Below, one piece after another: positions 8,649-17,276 of a stretch of DNA of 64,000 nt (position 1 is its first letter; each line of letters begins with the position of its first letter). Location: contig CAYJRA010000001.1 in assembly GCA_964372465.1 (NCBI GenBank), positions 62,001-126,000 on the forward strand, given 5' to 3'. Both the position numbers and the translations under genes were made by a program. The notes under the pieces are model-generated. The model searched no databases and had not been told where the DNA came from. It saw only the letters and a list, made by a program, of their open reading frames with translations. Origin of the DNA: JAGVVZ01 sp964372465. GTDB taxonomy: Archaea > Aenigmatarchaeota > Aenigmatarchaeia > CG10238-14.

Positions 8649-9079
8649 GATTCACGAGCGAAGTTGAAAAACTTTTACATAAAATAAATGAATATTCAAT
8701 AATAGTTGAAGGCAAAAAGGACAGAACAGCTTTGAATAGTTTAGGATTAAATAATATAATTGATATATCTAGTAAAGATTTAGAGACATTTGTTGATAGT
8801 TTATCTATAAATAACGAATATATAATATTAACAGACTTTGATAACGAGGGAGAAGACAAAAAACAAAAGATTTATAAATTTTTTGATAGAACTAAAATAA
8901 GGTTCAATCATAACTTAAGACTAAAATTTCAGAACGTCTTCAAGGTGGTTAAAATAGAAGAAATTAATAAAAAATTAGTTTTAATGGAGGATGATTTTAA
9001 TGGCAAAATTAGCCCAATCAACGATAAAATATTTGATAGAAGCAGATTTCTCTGCAAACGGAGTAGTAGAAAAACCTGA
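8642..9079 (+). CDS. Stand-alone Toprim protein (UPF0292/M5-like)
   Basis: A small Toprim-fold protein of 145 residues. The catalytic Glu is in IIVEGKKD near 20-27 and the DxD motif is in LTDFDNEGED near 58-67. Archaeal UPF0292-type and bacterial RNase M5-like proteins share this minimal architecture; the activity of this one is unknown. Its last 80 bases overlap the 5' end of dnaG in another frame. The C-terminal tail is very basic and may be a consequence of that overlap. Confidence 0.75.
   Translation: MLRFTSEVEKLLHKINEYSIIVEGKKDRTALNSLGLNNIIDISSKDLETFVDSLSINNEYIILTDFDNEGEDKKQKIYKFFDRTKIRFNHNLRLKFQNVFKVVKIEEINKKLVLMEDDFNGKISPINDKIFDRSRFLCKRSSRKT
8986..8990 (+). promoter_or_regulatory. Shine-Dalgarno site selecting the dnaG start
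   Basis: GGAGG directly abuts an in-frame ATG at 8991, which is too close for initiation. It lies 9 bases before the ATG at 9000, which begins the conserved N-terminus MAKLAQ. The start at 9000 is therefore preferred. Confidence 0.7.
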
Positions 9080-10157
9080 TGTAATAGGAGCTATTTTCGG
9101 TCAGACAGAAGGATTACTTGGCCAAGATTTAGATCTTAGAGAGTTACAAAGAACAGGAAGGATAGGTAGAATAGAAGTAAATTTAACTGAAGAGAAAGGA
9201 GTTACTTCAGGTTTAATATTAATACCATCTAGTTTGGATTCATCTGAGACCGCACTTATAGCTGCAGCTATAGAAACTATAGAGAGAATTGGTCCATGTG
9301 AATCTTCTATTAAACTGAAATCAATCAAAGATATACGAATGGTTAAAAGAGATTATATGGTAGATAGGGCAAAAGAGATTCTACAAAAGTTATTAGAAGA
9401 AATACCTGAAACAGGTCATTTAACAGAGACAGTTAAGGAATCCGTCAGAGTATCTGAGATAGTGAAATACAATGGTCTCGAATGCGGGCCAGATGCCCAA
9501 AATTCAAATAGTATAATTGTTGTTGAAGGGAGGGCGGATGTTATTAATTTATTAAAAAACGGTATTAAAAATACAGTAGCCGTTGGTGGCACAACAATAT
9601 CAAAAGAACTGGTTGGATTCTGTCATAATAAAACGATCACAGTGTTTTTAGATGGTGACAGAGGTGGAGATCTTATATTAAAAGAGCTTAGACAGATAAT
9701 TCCAATAAAATATGTTGTTCGTGCACCAGAGGGAAAGGAAGTAGAAGAATTGTCAAAAAAAGAAATTTTTAAAACTTTGAGAACAATCGTTCCAATCGAT
9801 CAAGTTACAAAATATAAAAAACGTGAAGAATTAGATGAAAAGAAGAGTGAAGATCTGGATAAAAAAACCAAAGAAAAAATATTAAGTATATTAGATAAAA
9901 TGGTAGGAACGAAAGCCGTTTATATATTCGATGAAAAAATGAAAATAGTGGGTAAAATACCATTAAACAGATTTAATGAAAAAAACAAAGATATTGAAAA
10001 TGCAAAAATAGTTTTGGTTGACTCTTCTATTGATAAAAACATGGTAAAAATTGCGGATTATTGCAATGTTGATTATTTGATAGGAGACAACCTCGAGGAC
10101 AATGATATAAAGCCAAAGAAGGTTAAAGTTTATACGAAAACAGATTTAAGTATCTAA
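9000..10157 (+). CDS. dnaG: Archaeal DnaG (primase-like Toprim protein)
   Basis: A 385-residue protein of the archaeal DnaG family, which is associated with RNA degradation by the exosome and with a debated priming role. The conserved N-terminal part includes KYLIEADF and VIGAIFGQTEGLLG. The Toprim domain is near 170-260, with IVVEGRADV (Glu) and FLDGDRGGD (DxD plus D). The C-terminus is charged and divergent. The start was chosen from the GGAGG site. The gene overlaps the preceding Toprim gene, and its 3' end overlaps the converging OB-fold gene by 12 bases. Confidence 0.93.
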   Translation: MAKLAQSTIKYLIEADFSANGVVEKPDVIGAIFGQTEGLLGQDLDLRELQRTGRIGRIEVNLTEEKGVTSGLILIPSSLDSSETALIAAAIETIERIGPCESSIKLKSIKDIRMVKRDYMVDRAKEILQKLLEEIPETGHLTETVKESVRVSEIVKYNGLECGPDAQNSNSIIVVEGRADVINLLKNGIKNTVAVGGTTISKELVGFCHNKTITVFLDGDRGGDLILKELRQIIPIKYVVRAPEGKEVEELSKKEIFKTLRTIVPIDQVTKYKKREELDEKKSEDLDKKTKEKILSILDKMVGTKAVYIFDEKMKIVGKIPLNRFNEKNKDIENAKIVLVDSSIDKNMVKIADYCNVDYLIGDNLEDNDIKPKKVKVYTKTDLSI

Positions 10158-10496
10158 CTGTGAAGCTATTATCTGCAATTTACCTTTATAAAAATTTGGT
10201 TTTCCAACTACATTTACTGTAGCATTACTTTCTAGACCAGTAGTTTTTTTGTTTGTGTTGTTAAATATAACTACATCTATAATTCCAGTTTCGTCCTGAA
10301 TTTTGAGAAAATAATTGTCTTGTTTCGATATTATTTTACCTCTTATTTCACCTTTAATTTTTACCATATTTTCTTTGCCTGTGATATCAGCTATTTTTTT
10401 TATTTCCGGCTCGTATATTTTGTTTGATATAAAAATAATAACTATACCAATGATGGCTGTAACTAGACTAATTTTTATTAAAAATTCTTCTTTCAT
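10146..10496 (-). CDS. Membrane-anchored OB-fold protein
   Basis: A 116-residue protein with one N-terminal membrane helix (about 7-24) and an OB fold at about 43-116. The OB region (KIKGEIRGKII, FLKIQDETGIIDVVIF, VNVVGKPNFYKGKLQI) looks like the tRNA-anticodon or nucleic-acid-binding type. Anchored OB domains of this kind occur in archaea with unknown role. Its ATG overlaps the stop of the ThpR-like gene (TAATG), so the two are coupled. Confidence 0.65.
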   Translation of the reverse strand: MKEEFLIKISLVTAIIGIVIIFISNKIYEPEIKKIADITGKENMVKIKGEIRGKIISKQDNYFLKIQDETGIIDVVIFNNTNKKTTGLESNATVNVVGKPNFYKGKLQIIASQLDT

Positions 10497-11029
10497 TATA
10501 ATCTTTTTGTAAATATATTTTTGTATATGGGTCCAGATGAAGTGAGTGTACTTTGCATTAAATTTATTGAGTTCACTTCAAACATGTCGAATTTCACATC
10601 CGCATTGTTATTTAAAAAATTCAAAACCTTATTTTTATCTAATACATTTGAAACACGACATAGTGTCAGTTTAGATTCCAGATGGTATTTACCACCAACA
10701 GAGTTTGCTACACTTTTGATTAAAGTTTTTAACTCATTTTCCGTATCTTTTACATGAATACCTATAACTTTTATGTTACCTCCAGTTCTTATTACTTTTA
10801 ACCCACCTAAAGATATATTAAACGGTTTTAAACTGCTTAGTTCTGTAAGTTTTTTTATTGTAGTTTTTAGTTCATTTGGATCTTTTTCACCCAAAAAAGT
10901 TATAGTAATGTGAAGATTTCTTTTTTCTACAAACTTTGCTTTTATTGGAATTCTCTTCAACCTTTCCTGAAAATTTATCAGATCCGCTTTTATATCATCT
11001 GGTATTATGACGCATGTAAATAGTCTCAT
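10496..11029 (-). CDS. thpR: ThpR/LigT-like 2H phosphoesterase lacking one catalytic His
   Basis: A 177-residue protein of the RNA 2',3'-cyclic phosphodiesterase (2H) family, normal in length. The first HxT motif is intact in LHITITFLGE (His40, Thr42). At the second site, where the family has HLTLAR, the sequence is KLTLCR (Lys120, Thr122), so the second catalytic histidine is gone while its surroundings are kept. The ATG at 11029 (MRLFTCVIIP) is preferred over an upstream TTG. Activity is doubtful; it may bind RNA without cleaving it or use another residue. Confidence 0.8.
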   Translation of the reverse strand: MRLFTCVIIPDDIKADLINFQERLKRIPIKAKFVEKRNLHITITFLGEKDPNELKTTIKKLTELSSLKPFNISLGGLKVIRTGGNIKVIGIHVKDTENELKTLIKSVANSVGGKYHLESKLTLCRVSNVLDKNKVLNFLNNNADVKFDMFEVNSINLMQSTLTSSGPIYKNIFTKRL

Positions 11030-11109
11030 AAACAAAACCCATATTATAACTTATATATTCACGATATCTTTAAATTTTCCTTTTTATATCTAGTTTGAAT
11101 GAATAGTCA

Positions 11110-12183
11110 GTGAATTTCATGTTGATGAACTACGAATATTACAATAAGCTTGGTTGGAATAAAAACCCATTTACTATGTCCGTACTGCCTGATTTAATGG
11201 TTGGTTATGTTTCACAAATAGACTTATTGCTTTCACACATAATGAATCAGCATAAAGTGGCATTAATTATTGGGCCAACCGGTTCTGGAAAAACCACCCT
11301 TTTAAATTGGCTGCTAAAAACAATGCAAAACAAAAATATTTTTTTGCATTATATTCCAAAATCGCCATCAAAAAAAGAAGATTTAATAGACCTATTCAAA
11401 TTTATTTTCAACTATTCCCTCATTGATAATTTTATATATCATAATTTGAACATTTTAAATATACAGAAATTTTTATCTAACAGAACATCTAAAAAAAATG
11501 TTGTTCTATTGATAGATGAGTCCCACGAATCCTCAACAGAGGTTTTAGAATGGTTTAGAACATTATGTGATATAACACCAAACCTTACTTTAGTATTTGC
11601 AGGTTTGCCATCACTGGAAAGAAAACTAGAAGACGAGTTACCAACCCTTCTCACAAGAGTAAGCACGCGTGTGTATATGGAGCCATTAAACGTTCCAGAA
11701 ACAGAATCCCTAATTAGAAAAAGAATAGAAAGCGTTGGTGGCAAAGATTTAGGCCCATTCACATCAGATTCAATCAATAAAATCCATAGCATAACTGGTG
11801 GTTTCCCACGTGAAATAATTAGGATTTGTGACGAAATGATACAGGAAAGCGTGAAAAGAAATATTAGTAGTATAACAGTTCAGTTTATCGAGGAAAAATA
11901 CAACAAGCAAGACATACCAACTCAAATCGAACAAAAAATACTGTTGACACCAAGACAGAGACAAATAATTGAACTCTTGAACAAACAGCCAAACTTATCA
12001 CCAACAAAAATAGTAAACACAATTGGTATAGACGGTTATAAGACTAAAAATCATGCAATACGTTCAATCAATAACATATTAAAACGCCTAATGGATGACG
12101 ATATAGTAAACCGAAAAGAACTTGGAAACAGCTATCTTTATTTCCTTTCTGGGAAAGGCAAAGCTCTGTTAACAGAGGCTTAA
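11110..12183 (+). CDS. ExeA/Cdc6-like AAA+ ATPase with C-terminal winged helix
   Basis: A 357-residue ATPase. Walker A is GPTGSGKTT near 55-63. Walker B is VVLLIDESHES near 132-142. A sensor-like FAGLPSLERKL and an arginine-rich segment follow, then the lid region with GGFPREIIRICD. From about 275 there is a helix-turn-helix (LTPRQRQIIELLNKQPNLSPTKIVNTI). This resembles the ExeA/TniB group of AAA+ proteins and, more distantly, Orc1. The start is GTG at 11110, or ATG at 11119 or 11125. A TATA-like TTTTTATATC at 11081-11090 precedes it. The partner is unknown; a DNA transaction is likely. Confidence 0.65.
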   Translation: MNFMLMNYEYYNKLGWNKNPFTMSVLPDLMVGYVSQIDLLLSHIMNQHKVALIIGPTGSGKTTLLNWLLKTMQNKNIFLHYIPKSPSKKEDLIDLFKFIFNYSLIDNFIYHNLNILNIQKFLSNRTSKKNVVLLIDESHESSTEVLEWFRTLCDITPNLTLVFAGLPSLERKLEDELPTLLTRVSTRVYMEPLNVPETESLIRKRIESVGGKDLGPFTSDSINKIHSITGGFPREIIRICDEMIQESVKRNISSITVQFIEEKYNKQDIPTQIEQKILLTPRQRQIIELLNKQPNLSPTKIVNTIGIDGYKTKNHAIRSINNILKRLMDDDIVNRKELGNSYLYFLSGKGKALLTEA

Positions 12184-12255
12184 TTCTTTAAGTTTATATG
12201 GATAAAATTATAAAAGATATATTAATTAGACTATATAGTAATTGTAGGTGATTTA

Positions 12256-12519
12256 ATGGGTGAAACAAGAATAAAAGCACGTACAGTAGTTGGAAAGACT
12301 ATTATCAGCGAAGAAACAGGCAGAAAATTTGGCGTTGTAAGTAATGTTGATTTTGTAATTGAAAGTGGCGAGTTGTTGAATTTGGTTGTTGCAGAATCAA
12401 CAAGACATTTAAAAGACATGAATCTAAAATCTGATGATAAAGGTAGAACTTTGATACCATTCAGTGCTGTGAAATCAATTGGGGATTACGTTATTGTAAG
12501 CGAAAATGAACTAATATAA
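12256..12519 (+). CDS. PRC-barrel domain protein
   Basis: An 87-residue single PRC-barrel. It has the typical strand order ARTVVGKTIIS, GRKFGVVSNVDF, ELLNLVV and LIPFSAVKSIGDYVIV. Archaeal stand-alone PRC-barrels are small adaptor-like proteins, several of which are linked to cell division or RNA metabolism. AGGTGA at 12245-12250 is a good ribosome-binding site before the ATG. TATA-like sequence is seen near 12189-12200. Confidence 0.8.
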   Translation: MGETRIKARTVVGKTIISEETGRKFGVVSNVDFVIESGELLNLVVAESTRHLKDMNLKSDDKGRTLIPFSAVKSIGDYVIVSENELI

Positions 12520-12555
12520 CTCCCTTATTAATATAATTAGAAAATAGAAATATTT

Positions 12556-12834
12556 TTACTTTATTTTGTCAATAACGTATAAATATCTTAATAATTTTTC
12601 TAAATCAATATTTCTATCCTTTATTTTTACTAATTTAACCTTTAAACCATATTCATTGAAATTCTGGGTTATAACAGACTGATATATATATTTATCTATT
12701 ATATTAGATATAGTTTGTGGATGTATTTCAGTTTTTCTTGCTATTTCCCTTATATGAAGCCAATCTTCAGCTTCTTTGAGGATAAATAACACCTTCCCGA
12801 TCTTTTCTAACATGTTTTTTTGTATTTTTTTCAT
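12556..12834 (-). CDS. Winged-helix transcription regulator
   Basis: A 92-residue wHTH protein: a helical start, then WLHIREIARKTEIHPQTISNII as the helix-turn-helix (about 26-48), then a wing (FNEYGLKVKLVKI). The reading frame could begin at a TTG 30 bases upstream, but that codon lies inside a perfect palindrome that looks like the operator. The ATG at 12834 is therefore chosen. The gene is single, convergent with the PRC-barrel gene and divergent from the zinc-ribbon/CS gene. It is likely autoregulated. Confidence 0.7.
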   Translation of the reverse strand: MKKIQKNMLEKIGKVLFILKEAEDWLHIREIARKTEIHPQTISNIIDKYIYQSVITQNFNEYGLKVKLVKIKDRNIDLEKLLRYLYVIDKIK

Positions 12835-12848
12835 GATATCAATATATA

Positions 12849-12866
12849 ATTTGACATCTGTCAAAT
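12849..12866. promoter_or_regulatory. Palindromic operator of the wHTH gene
   Basis: ATTTGACATCTGTCAAAT is an 8-base perfect inverted repeat with a 2-base spacer. It lies 15-32 bases upstream of the wHTH start. It is also about 25 bases downstream of an AT-rich TATA-like stretch (12888-12898, minus strand), so it would cover the transcription start. Autorepression is the simplest reading. Confidence 0.6.
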
Positions 12867-12974
12867 TTATTTCTTATCTCTCACTTTTAAATATATTATT
12901 TAATATTAATTTTTTTCTCATAGAATTTCACATTGATGTTTATAAAAGTAAAAAACATAATAGTATCTGATATC

Positions 12975-13514
12975 ATGAAATGTGAATATTGCAAATCTAA
13001 TATTGAAAAAATTTGGAATTTCTGTCCTTCTTGCAGCCATAGTATAGATAAATTCAACACCCTTTCTGATTTTTTAAATAGACACGTAGATCAACTAAAG
13101 AAAATGTTTAATAAGTATGAAGAACCCTCTGCAGAAAAACCACATGGAATAACAATTAGTATCTCTTCTGGTTTGGATTCACCAAAAATATCCTTTTTTC
13201 CGGAACAGAATAAAGAAATAGAACATTATAAAATAAATAATAGAGAGAAAAACACAGGCAAGAAATTATTAAAAAAGGCGGTAGAACCACATTCAATAAT
13301 CAACAAAAAGAACAATTTAATTAGCTTTCAAATAAATTTACCCGGAATAAAATCTGAGAGTGACATAGAATTAGAAATGCTACCGAATTCTGTTGAATTA
13401 AGGGCCAACGGAGATCACTATAGTTACTTTAAAATACTTAATATTAATAAGAATTATTATTTATCTGAAAGAAAATTTAAAGATGAAAAACTATTTCTTG
13501 TTTTTACTAGTTGA
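12975..13514 (+). CDS. Zinc ribbon plus CS/Hsp20-like domain protein
   Basis: A 179-residue protein from the ATG at 12975. The N-terminal zinc ribbon is CEYCKS...CPSC. A variable charged linker follows, and from about residue 95 there is a beta-sandwich that resembles the CS/Hsp20 (PIH1-C-like) fold, with LISFQINLPGI, DIELEMLPNSVELRA and KDEKLFLVF. Such domains bind client or chaperone proteins. The function here is inferred only from fold-like patterns. Its 3' end overlaps the convergent two-helix membrane gene by 24 bases. Confidence 0.45.
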   Translation: MKCEYCKSNIEKIWNFCPSCSHSIDKFNTLSDFLNRHVDQLKKMFNKYEEPSAEKPHGITISISSGLDSPKISFFPEQNKEIEHYKINNREKNTGKKLLKKAVEPHSIINKKNNLISFQINLPGIKSESDIELEMLPNSVELRANGDHYSYFKILNINKNYYLSERKFKDEKLFLVFTS

Positions 13515-13688
13515 TTTATTTCTAGGTTTATTGTGCCACCCTTTAATAACAAAAATAAACCCAAGAATTATTAAGATAAAAGGCATGGGGTTGAATGTAA
13601 TTAATGATGTTTCTTTTGCATACCACAAGAATCCTATTACAAAAATTAAGATACCCTTTCCTATTGTTTTAACATATTCCTGAACCAT
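13491..13688 (-). CDS. Small two-helix membrane protein
   Basis: A 65-residue protein with two predicted membrane helices (about 8-24 and 32-49) and a basic, Lys/Asn/Ser-rich tail. I do not recognise the family. It converges on the zinc-ribbon/CS gene with a short 3' overlap. The start is an ATG. Confidence 0.5.
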   Translation of the reverse strand: MVQEYVKTIGKGILIFVIGFLWYAKETSLITFNPMPFILIILGFIFVIKGWHNKPRNKSTSKNKK

Positions 13689-13777
13689 GTATATTATTTA
13701 GTTTTCCTATTAAAAATATTAACTCATACTTGTTTTAATAGTTTAAAAAAAACTTAATCATATTTGAACGTGGTTTT

Positions 13778-15928
13778 GTGGATAATGATTTAATTATAAA
13801 AAAAACAATGGAATCTTTTAATATAAGAAACCTTAACCCAGTCCAAGAAATGGCGATAAAGAGCGGTTTACTAGATAAAAAAAGTTTAATAATATCTTCC
13901 CCCACAGCTAGTGGAAAAACGTTATGTGCTGCATTGATTGGAATGAAACTTTTCTATGAAAATAAAAAAATGCTTTACCTCTGTCCTCTTGTTGCTTTAG
14001 CTCAAGAAAAATATCAAGAATTCAAAGAAAAATTTTCTAAATTTGGATTAAAAATATCAATTTCCATAGGTAATTTAGATTCTAACGATCCATTTTTAAA
14101 AAATTATGATTGGATCATTGCCAGCAACGAAAAAATAGATAGTTTAATAAGACACGGTGCAGAATGGATAAAGGATGTTGGCGCCATAGTAGTTGATGAG
14201 ATTCATTTATTGACAGATCCTTCACGCGGGCCTACACTTGAAATTCTTTTAACCAGGCTTAAAGAAACGATTCCCAATGCTACTATTTTAGGCTTAAGCG
14301 CGACAATAAAGAACGTCAAAGAATTAGCTGAATGGTTTAAAGCTTCACCCGTTGTTACTGATTGGAGACCAGTAAAATTATATGAAGGTATATGCTATAA
14401 TTCCAATATTAATTTTTTGAATTGGAAAAGTTATGAACTTGATCACAATTTTTCGCTTGAAGAATCTATAATTAAAAACACTCTTGATTTAAAGAAGCAA
14501 TGCATTTTTTTCACTGCCACTAAAAAGAATGCTGAATCACTAGCAGAAAAATTAACAAAGACATGTTCTATTTTTTTAACAGACGAAGAAAAGCAAAATT
14601 TAGAAAAAATTTCCGATCAGATTTTAAATTTTTTAGATACACCAACAAAACAATGTCAACGTTTAACGAAATGCTTAAGATACGGCGTTGCATTCCATCA
14701 TGCGGGTTTGCTGGGAAAACAAAAAACAATTATAGAGAATGAATTTCGAAAAGGTAACATTAAAGTTATTGCTGCCACACCAACATTGGCAATGGGTATA
14801 AATTTACCGTCATTTAGGATTATAATAAGGGATACCAAAAGATATTATTCCGGTTATGGTTCAATGTATATTCCTGTTATGGATTATAAACAAATGTGTG
14901 GCCGAGCTGGCAGACCGCAATATAATGAACACGGTGAAGCTATACTGATAGCTAAATCCAGTTTTGAATCCCAAGAATTTTTGGATAGGTATATATTAGC
15001 CGAGTCCGAAGAAATACAATCAAAACTAGCATTAGAACCAGTTTTAAGAACACAAACTTTAGCTCTTATTGCTTCAGATTTTGTTAATACACGAAAATCA
15101 CTTTTTGAGTTTTTTCAGAAAACTTTTTATTCACACCAATTTGGTGATATATCACTGTTGGAAAAAAATTTAATTAGAATAATTGAAACATTGAAAGATT
15201 TTGGTTTTTTAGTTGAAAATGAAGATAAACTATCTGCAACCAAAATAGGTAAAAGAATATCTGAACTATACATAGATCCATTAACAGGACATCACTTCAT
15301 TAAGTGTTTAGTAAGATCCAATAATATGAAATCAATACCATTTAGTTATTTGCATATGATAGCCAATACCCTTGAAATAAAACCATTATTTTCTGTCAAT
15401 AGCAGGGACTTTGAAGAATTAGAAAAATCAGTTTTACAAAAACAAAGTTTTTTGACAGAAACGCCAGAGGAATGGGATGATGAATATGAAGACTTTATTA
15501 AAACAGTAAAATTTGCTATAATTCTTAATAATTGGATAAATGAAATGCATGAGGATGTTATGTTAGAAAAATATAATATCACACCAGGTGAGCTAAGAAC
15601 AAAACTCATGAATGTAGATTGGCTTTTATACTCAGTTCATGAATTAGCATTACTTTTAGGATATAAAGATACACTAAAAGATTTGAAAAAACTAAGAGTT
15701 AGAATAAAGTATGGTGTCAAAGAGGAACTGTTGCCTTTAGTTAGATTAGAAGACATTGGTAGAATAAGGGCAAGAAAGCTTTGGTCTAACAACCTAAAAA
15801 GTTTAGAAGACTTAAGAAAAATCTCCTTAGATGTTTTGCAAAAAATTATCGGGAAAAATATTGCTTTAGAGATAAAAAAGCAACTAGGTGAAAAGAAGGA
15901 CGTTAACGAAACACTCGTTAATTTTTAA
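13778..15928 (+). CDS. hel308: Hel308-type Ski2-like DNA helicase
   Basis: A 716-residue superfamily-2 helicase of archaeal Hel308/HelQ type, acting on stalled or branched forks. The Q-motif region contains NLNPVQEMAI. Motif I is SSPTASGKT near 40-48. Motif II is DEIH in VVDEIHLL. Motif III is GLSATI, motif IV TPTLAMGINLP, and motif VI QMCGRAGRPQY. A winged-helix and ratchet follow, and a C-terminal HhH-like end (LEDIGRIRARKLW) acts as a brake. The start is GTG. The tRNA-Pro gene begins 15 bases after the stop. Confidence 0.92.
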   Translation: MDNDLIIKKTMESFNIRNLNPVQEMAIKSGLLDKKSLIISSPTASGKTLCAALIGMKLFYENKKMLYLCPLVALAQEKYQEFKEKFSKFGLKISISIGNLDSNDPFLKNYDWIIASNEKIDSLIRHGAEWIKDVGAIVVDEIHLLTDPSRGPTLEILLTRLKETIPNATILGLSATIKNVKELAEWFKASPVVTDWRPVKLYEGICYNSNINFLNWKSYELDHNFSLEESIIKNTLDLKKQCIFFTATKKNAESLAEKLTKTCSIFLTDEEKQNLEKISDQILNFLDTPTKQCQRLTKCLRYGVAFHHAGLLGKQKTIIENEFRKGNIKVIAATPTLAMGINLPSFRIIIRDTKRYYSGYGSMYIPVMDYKQMCGRAGRPQYNEHGEAILIAKSSFESQEFLDRYILAESEEIQSKLALEPVLRTQTLALIASDFVNTRKSLFEFFQKTFYSHQFGDISLLEKNLIRIIETLKDFGFLVENEDKLSATKIGKRISELYIDPLTGHHFIKCLVRSNNMKSIPFSYLHMIANTLEIKPLFSVNSRDFEELEKSVLQKQSFLTETPEEWDDEYEDFIKTVKFAIILNNWINEMHEDVMLEKYNITPGELRTKLMNVDWLLYSVHELALLLGYKDTLKDLKKLRVRIKYGVKEELLPLVRLEDIGRIRARKLWSNNLKSLEDLRKISLDVLQKIIGKNIALEIKKQLGEKKDVNETLVNF

Positions 15929-15942
15929 AAATTTGATTGCTT

Positions 15943-16033
15943 GGGGAAGTAGTACAGTTTGGTCTAATATACCGGCTTCGGGTTTTAAATAGAGAAAAAG
16001 TCGGTGGCCTGGGTTCAAATCCCAGCTTTCCCA
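15943..16033 (+). tRNA. tRNA-Pro (CGG) with intron
   Basis: Acceptor GGGGAAG (15943-15949) pairs with CTTTCCC (16026-16032), followed by discriminator A. Anticodon stem CCGGC (15972-15976) pairs with GTCGG (16000-16004). The loop begins TT CGG G, giving anticodon CGG at 15979-15981. About 16 extra bases (roughly 15983-15998) sit at the canonical 37/38 position and are read as a short intron. The T arm and loop (GGTTCAAAT) are normal. The exact splice sites are uncertain because no clear bulge-helix-bulge was drawn. Confidence 0.88.
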
Positions 16034-16458
16034 TTTTGTATTATTTCTATAATAATTGTAATTTTTGTGTCGTCTTTTTTTAAGTTTTCTACAAATTCTC
16101 TATTTATATCGATAGATGCTTTGTTTGCGAAAATAGATAATGTTCTATCGTCAATAGAATTTGATTTTCTTATAACAATACTATTTCTATTTTTCAAAAT
16201 TAAATCTTTTGACCCGCAAGCTATAATTTCCTCTCTTAAACCATTTGTCTCTAGAATTATTCTAATCCTCTTCCCCCTTATCAGTTCCTCCTTTATTTTT
16301 GGGTTAATATCATGACAACTTTTATCTGCCTTCACGCCTATTATACAGTTTCCATTTTTTGTCAAGAAGTTCTCCTTGGTTATTTCAATGGTTGTTTTAT
16401 GTTTCCCAGATATATTTTTATGTCCGTATGCAGTTATTGTGTCAGAAATTTTTTTCAT
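16015..16458 (-). CDS. DUF371 family protein
   Basis: A 147-residue protein matching the archaeal DUF371 pattern: GHKNISGKHKTTIEIT near 12-27 and GNCIIGVKADKSC near 36-48. The biochemical role is unknown. The last 19 bases lie antisense over the T arm and acceptor stem of tRNA-Pro. It starts 12 bases after the TrmI stop, so it probably shares that promoter. Confidence 0.75.
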   Translation of the reverse strand: MKKISDTITAYGHKNISGKHKTTIEITKENFLTKNGNCIIGVKADKSCHDINPKIKEELIRGKRIRIILETNGLREEIIACGSKDLILKNRNSIVIRKSNSIDDRTLSIFANKASIDINREFVENLKKDDTKITIIIEIIQNGKAGI

Positions 16459-16470
16459 ATAAATCGTATA

Positions 16471-17214
16471 TTAAAATTTTCTAGCAAATGTGATCCAACC
16501 GGTATGCATGACACCAAGCGTTTTGGGTCTTGTGAAGACTTCTGTTTGCCACTCTCTTCTTATATTTTCAATTGTTTTCACATTGTTAAATTTGTTTTTA
16601 TTTATTTCATCTATAACTAGTTTTACTTGTTCTATGCAGGGCGAAAAAACAACCAACCAACCACCGATTTTTAAAACGTCATAGGCACTTTTCACTACGT
16701 TTTCAGCATTTTTCATATCTAATGTCACTAAGTCAACATTTTTTTCTTTTATACAGTTTGTTATATCCTCATTAATTATCTTTACATTTTTTAGTTTCGC
16801 TATTTCTATGTTTTTCTTTGCAATTTCATAAAAACCTACGTTTTTTTCATATGTAACTACCTTTCCTTTATTACAGTAATAGCCGAGAAATATACTTAGG
16901 AAACCTGATCCAGTTCCAGCATCAACTATTAGACCGTTCGTTGGAACACCTGTAGTTGCTATAATTAAACTGATATCTTCTGGTGTTATCACTTGGGGTA
17001 CTCTTTTCATTTTCTTGTGCAGAAAATCTATTATTGTTGGTTTTGCTATCGCAAATTCCTGATTAGAGTGAGTATATATCTTATCCCCGTAGCTCATTTT
17101 CTTTATTTTGGATAAGTCTATAATGCCGTATTGTGTATGAAAATTTTCATTCTTTAGTTTAACTAGAAAATCCCTCTTTCCTAGCAACAAAACATAATCC
17201 TCTTTTATCATCAC
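16471..17214 (-). CDS. trmI: tRNA (adenine-N1) methyltransferase, TrmI type
   Basis: A 247-residue SAM-dependent Rossmann methyltransferase of the archaeal TrmI family, which makes m1A57/58 in the T loop. It has an N-terminal beta domain, then PQVITPEDISLII, SAM motif I IVDAGTGSGFLSIFL near 97-111, the acidic VVTYEKN strand and motif IV NVDLVTLDMKNA near 155-166. The C-terminus has TRPKTLGVMHTGWITFARK. It is upstream of, and probably cotranscribed with, DUF371. Confidence 0.85.
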   Translation of the reverse strand: MMIKEDYVLLLGKRDFLVKLKNENFHTQYGIIDLSKIKKMSYGDKIYTHSNQEFAIAKPTIIDFLHKKMKRVPQVITPEDISLIIATTGVPTNGLIVDAGTGSGFLSIFLGYYCNKGKVVTYEKNVGFYEIAKKNIEIAKLKNVKIINEDITNCIKEKNVDLVTLDMKNAENVVKSAYDVLKIGGWLVVFSPCIEQVKLVIDEINKNKFNNVKTIENIRREWQTEVFTRPKTLGVMHTGWITFARKF

Positions 17215-17276
17215 TATAAGAATTAAACAACAAGCATAAATCGCTTTTCTAATTACTAACCATGGTCTTAGAGCAA

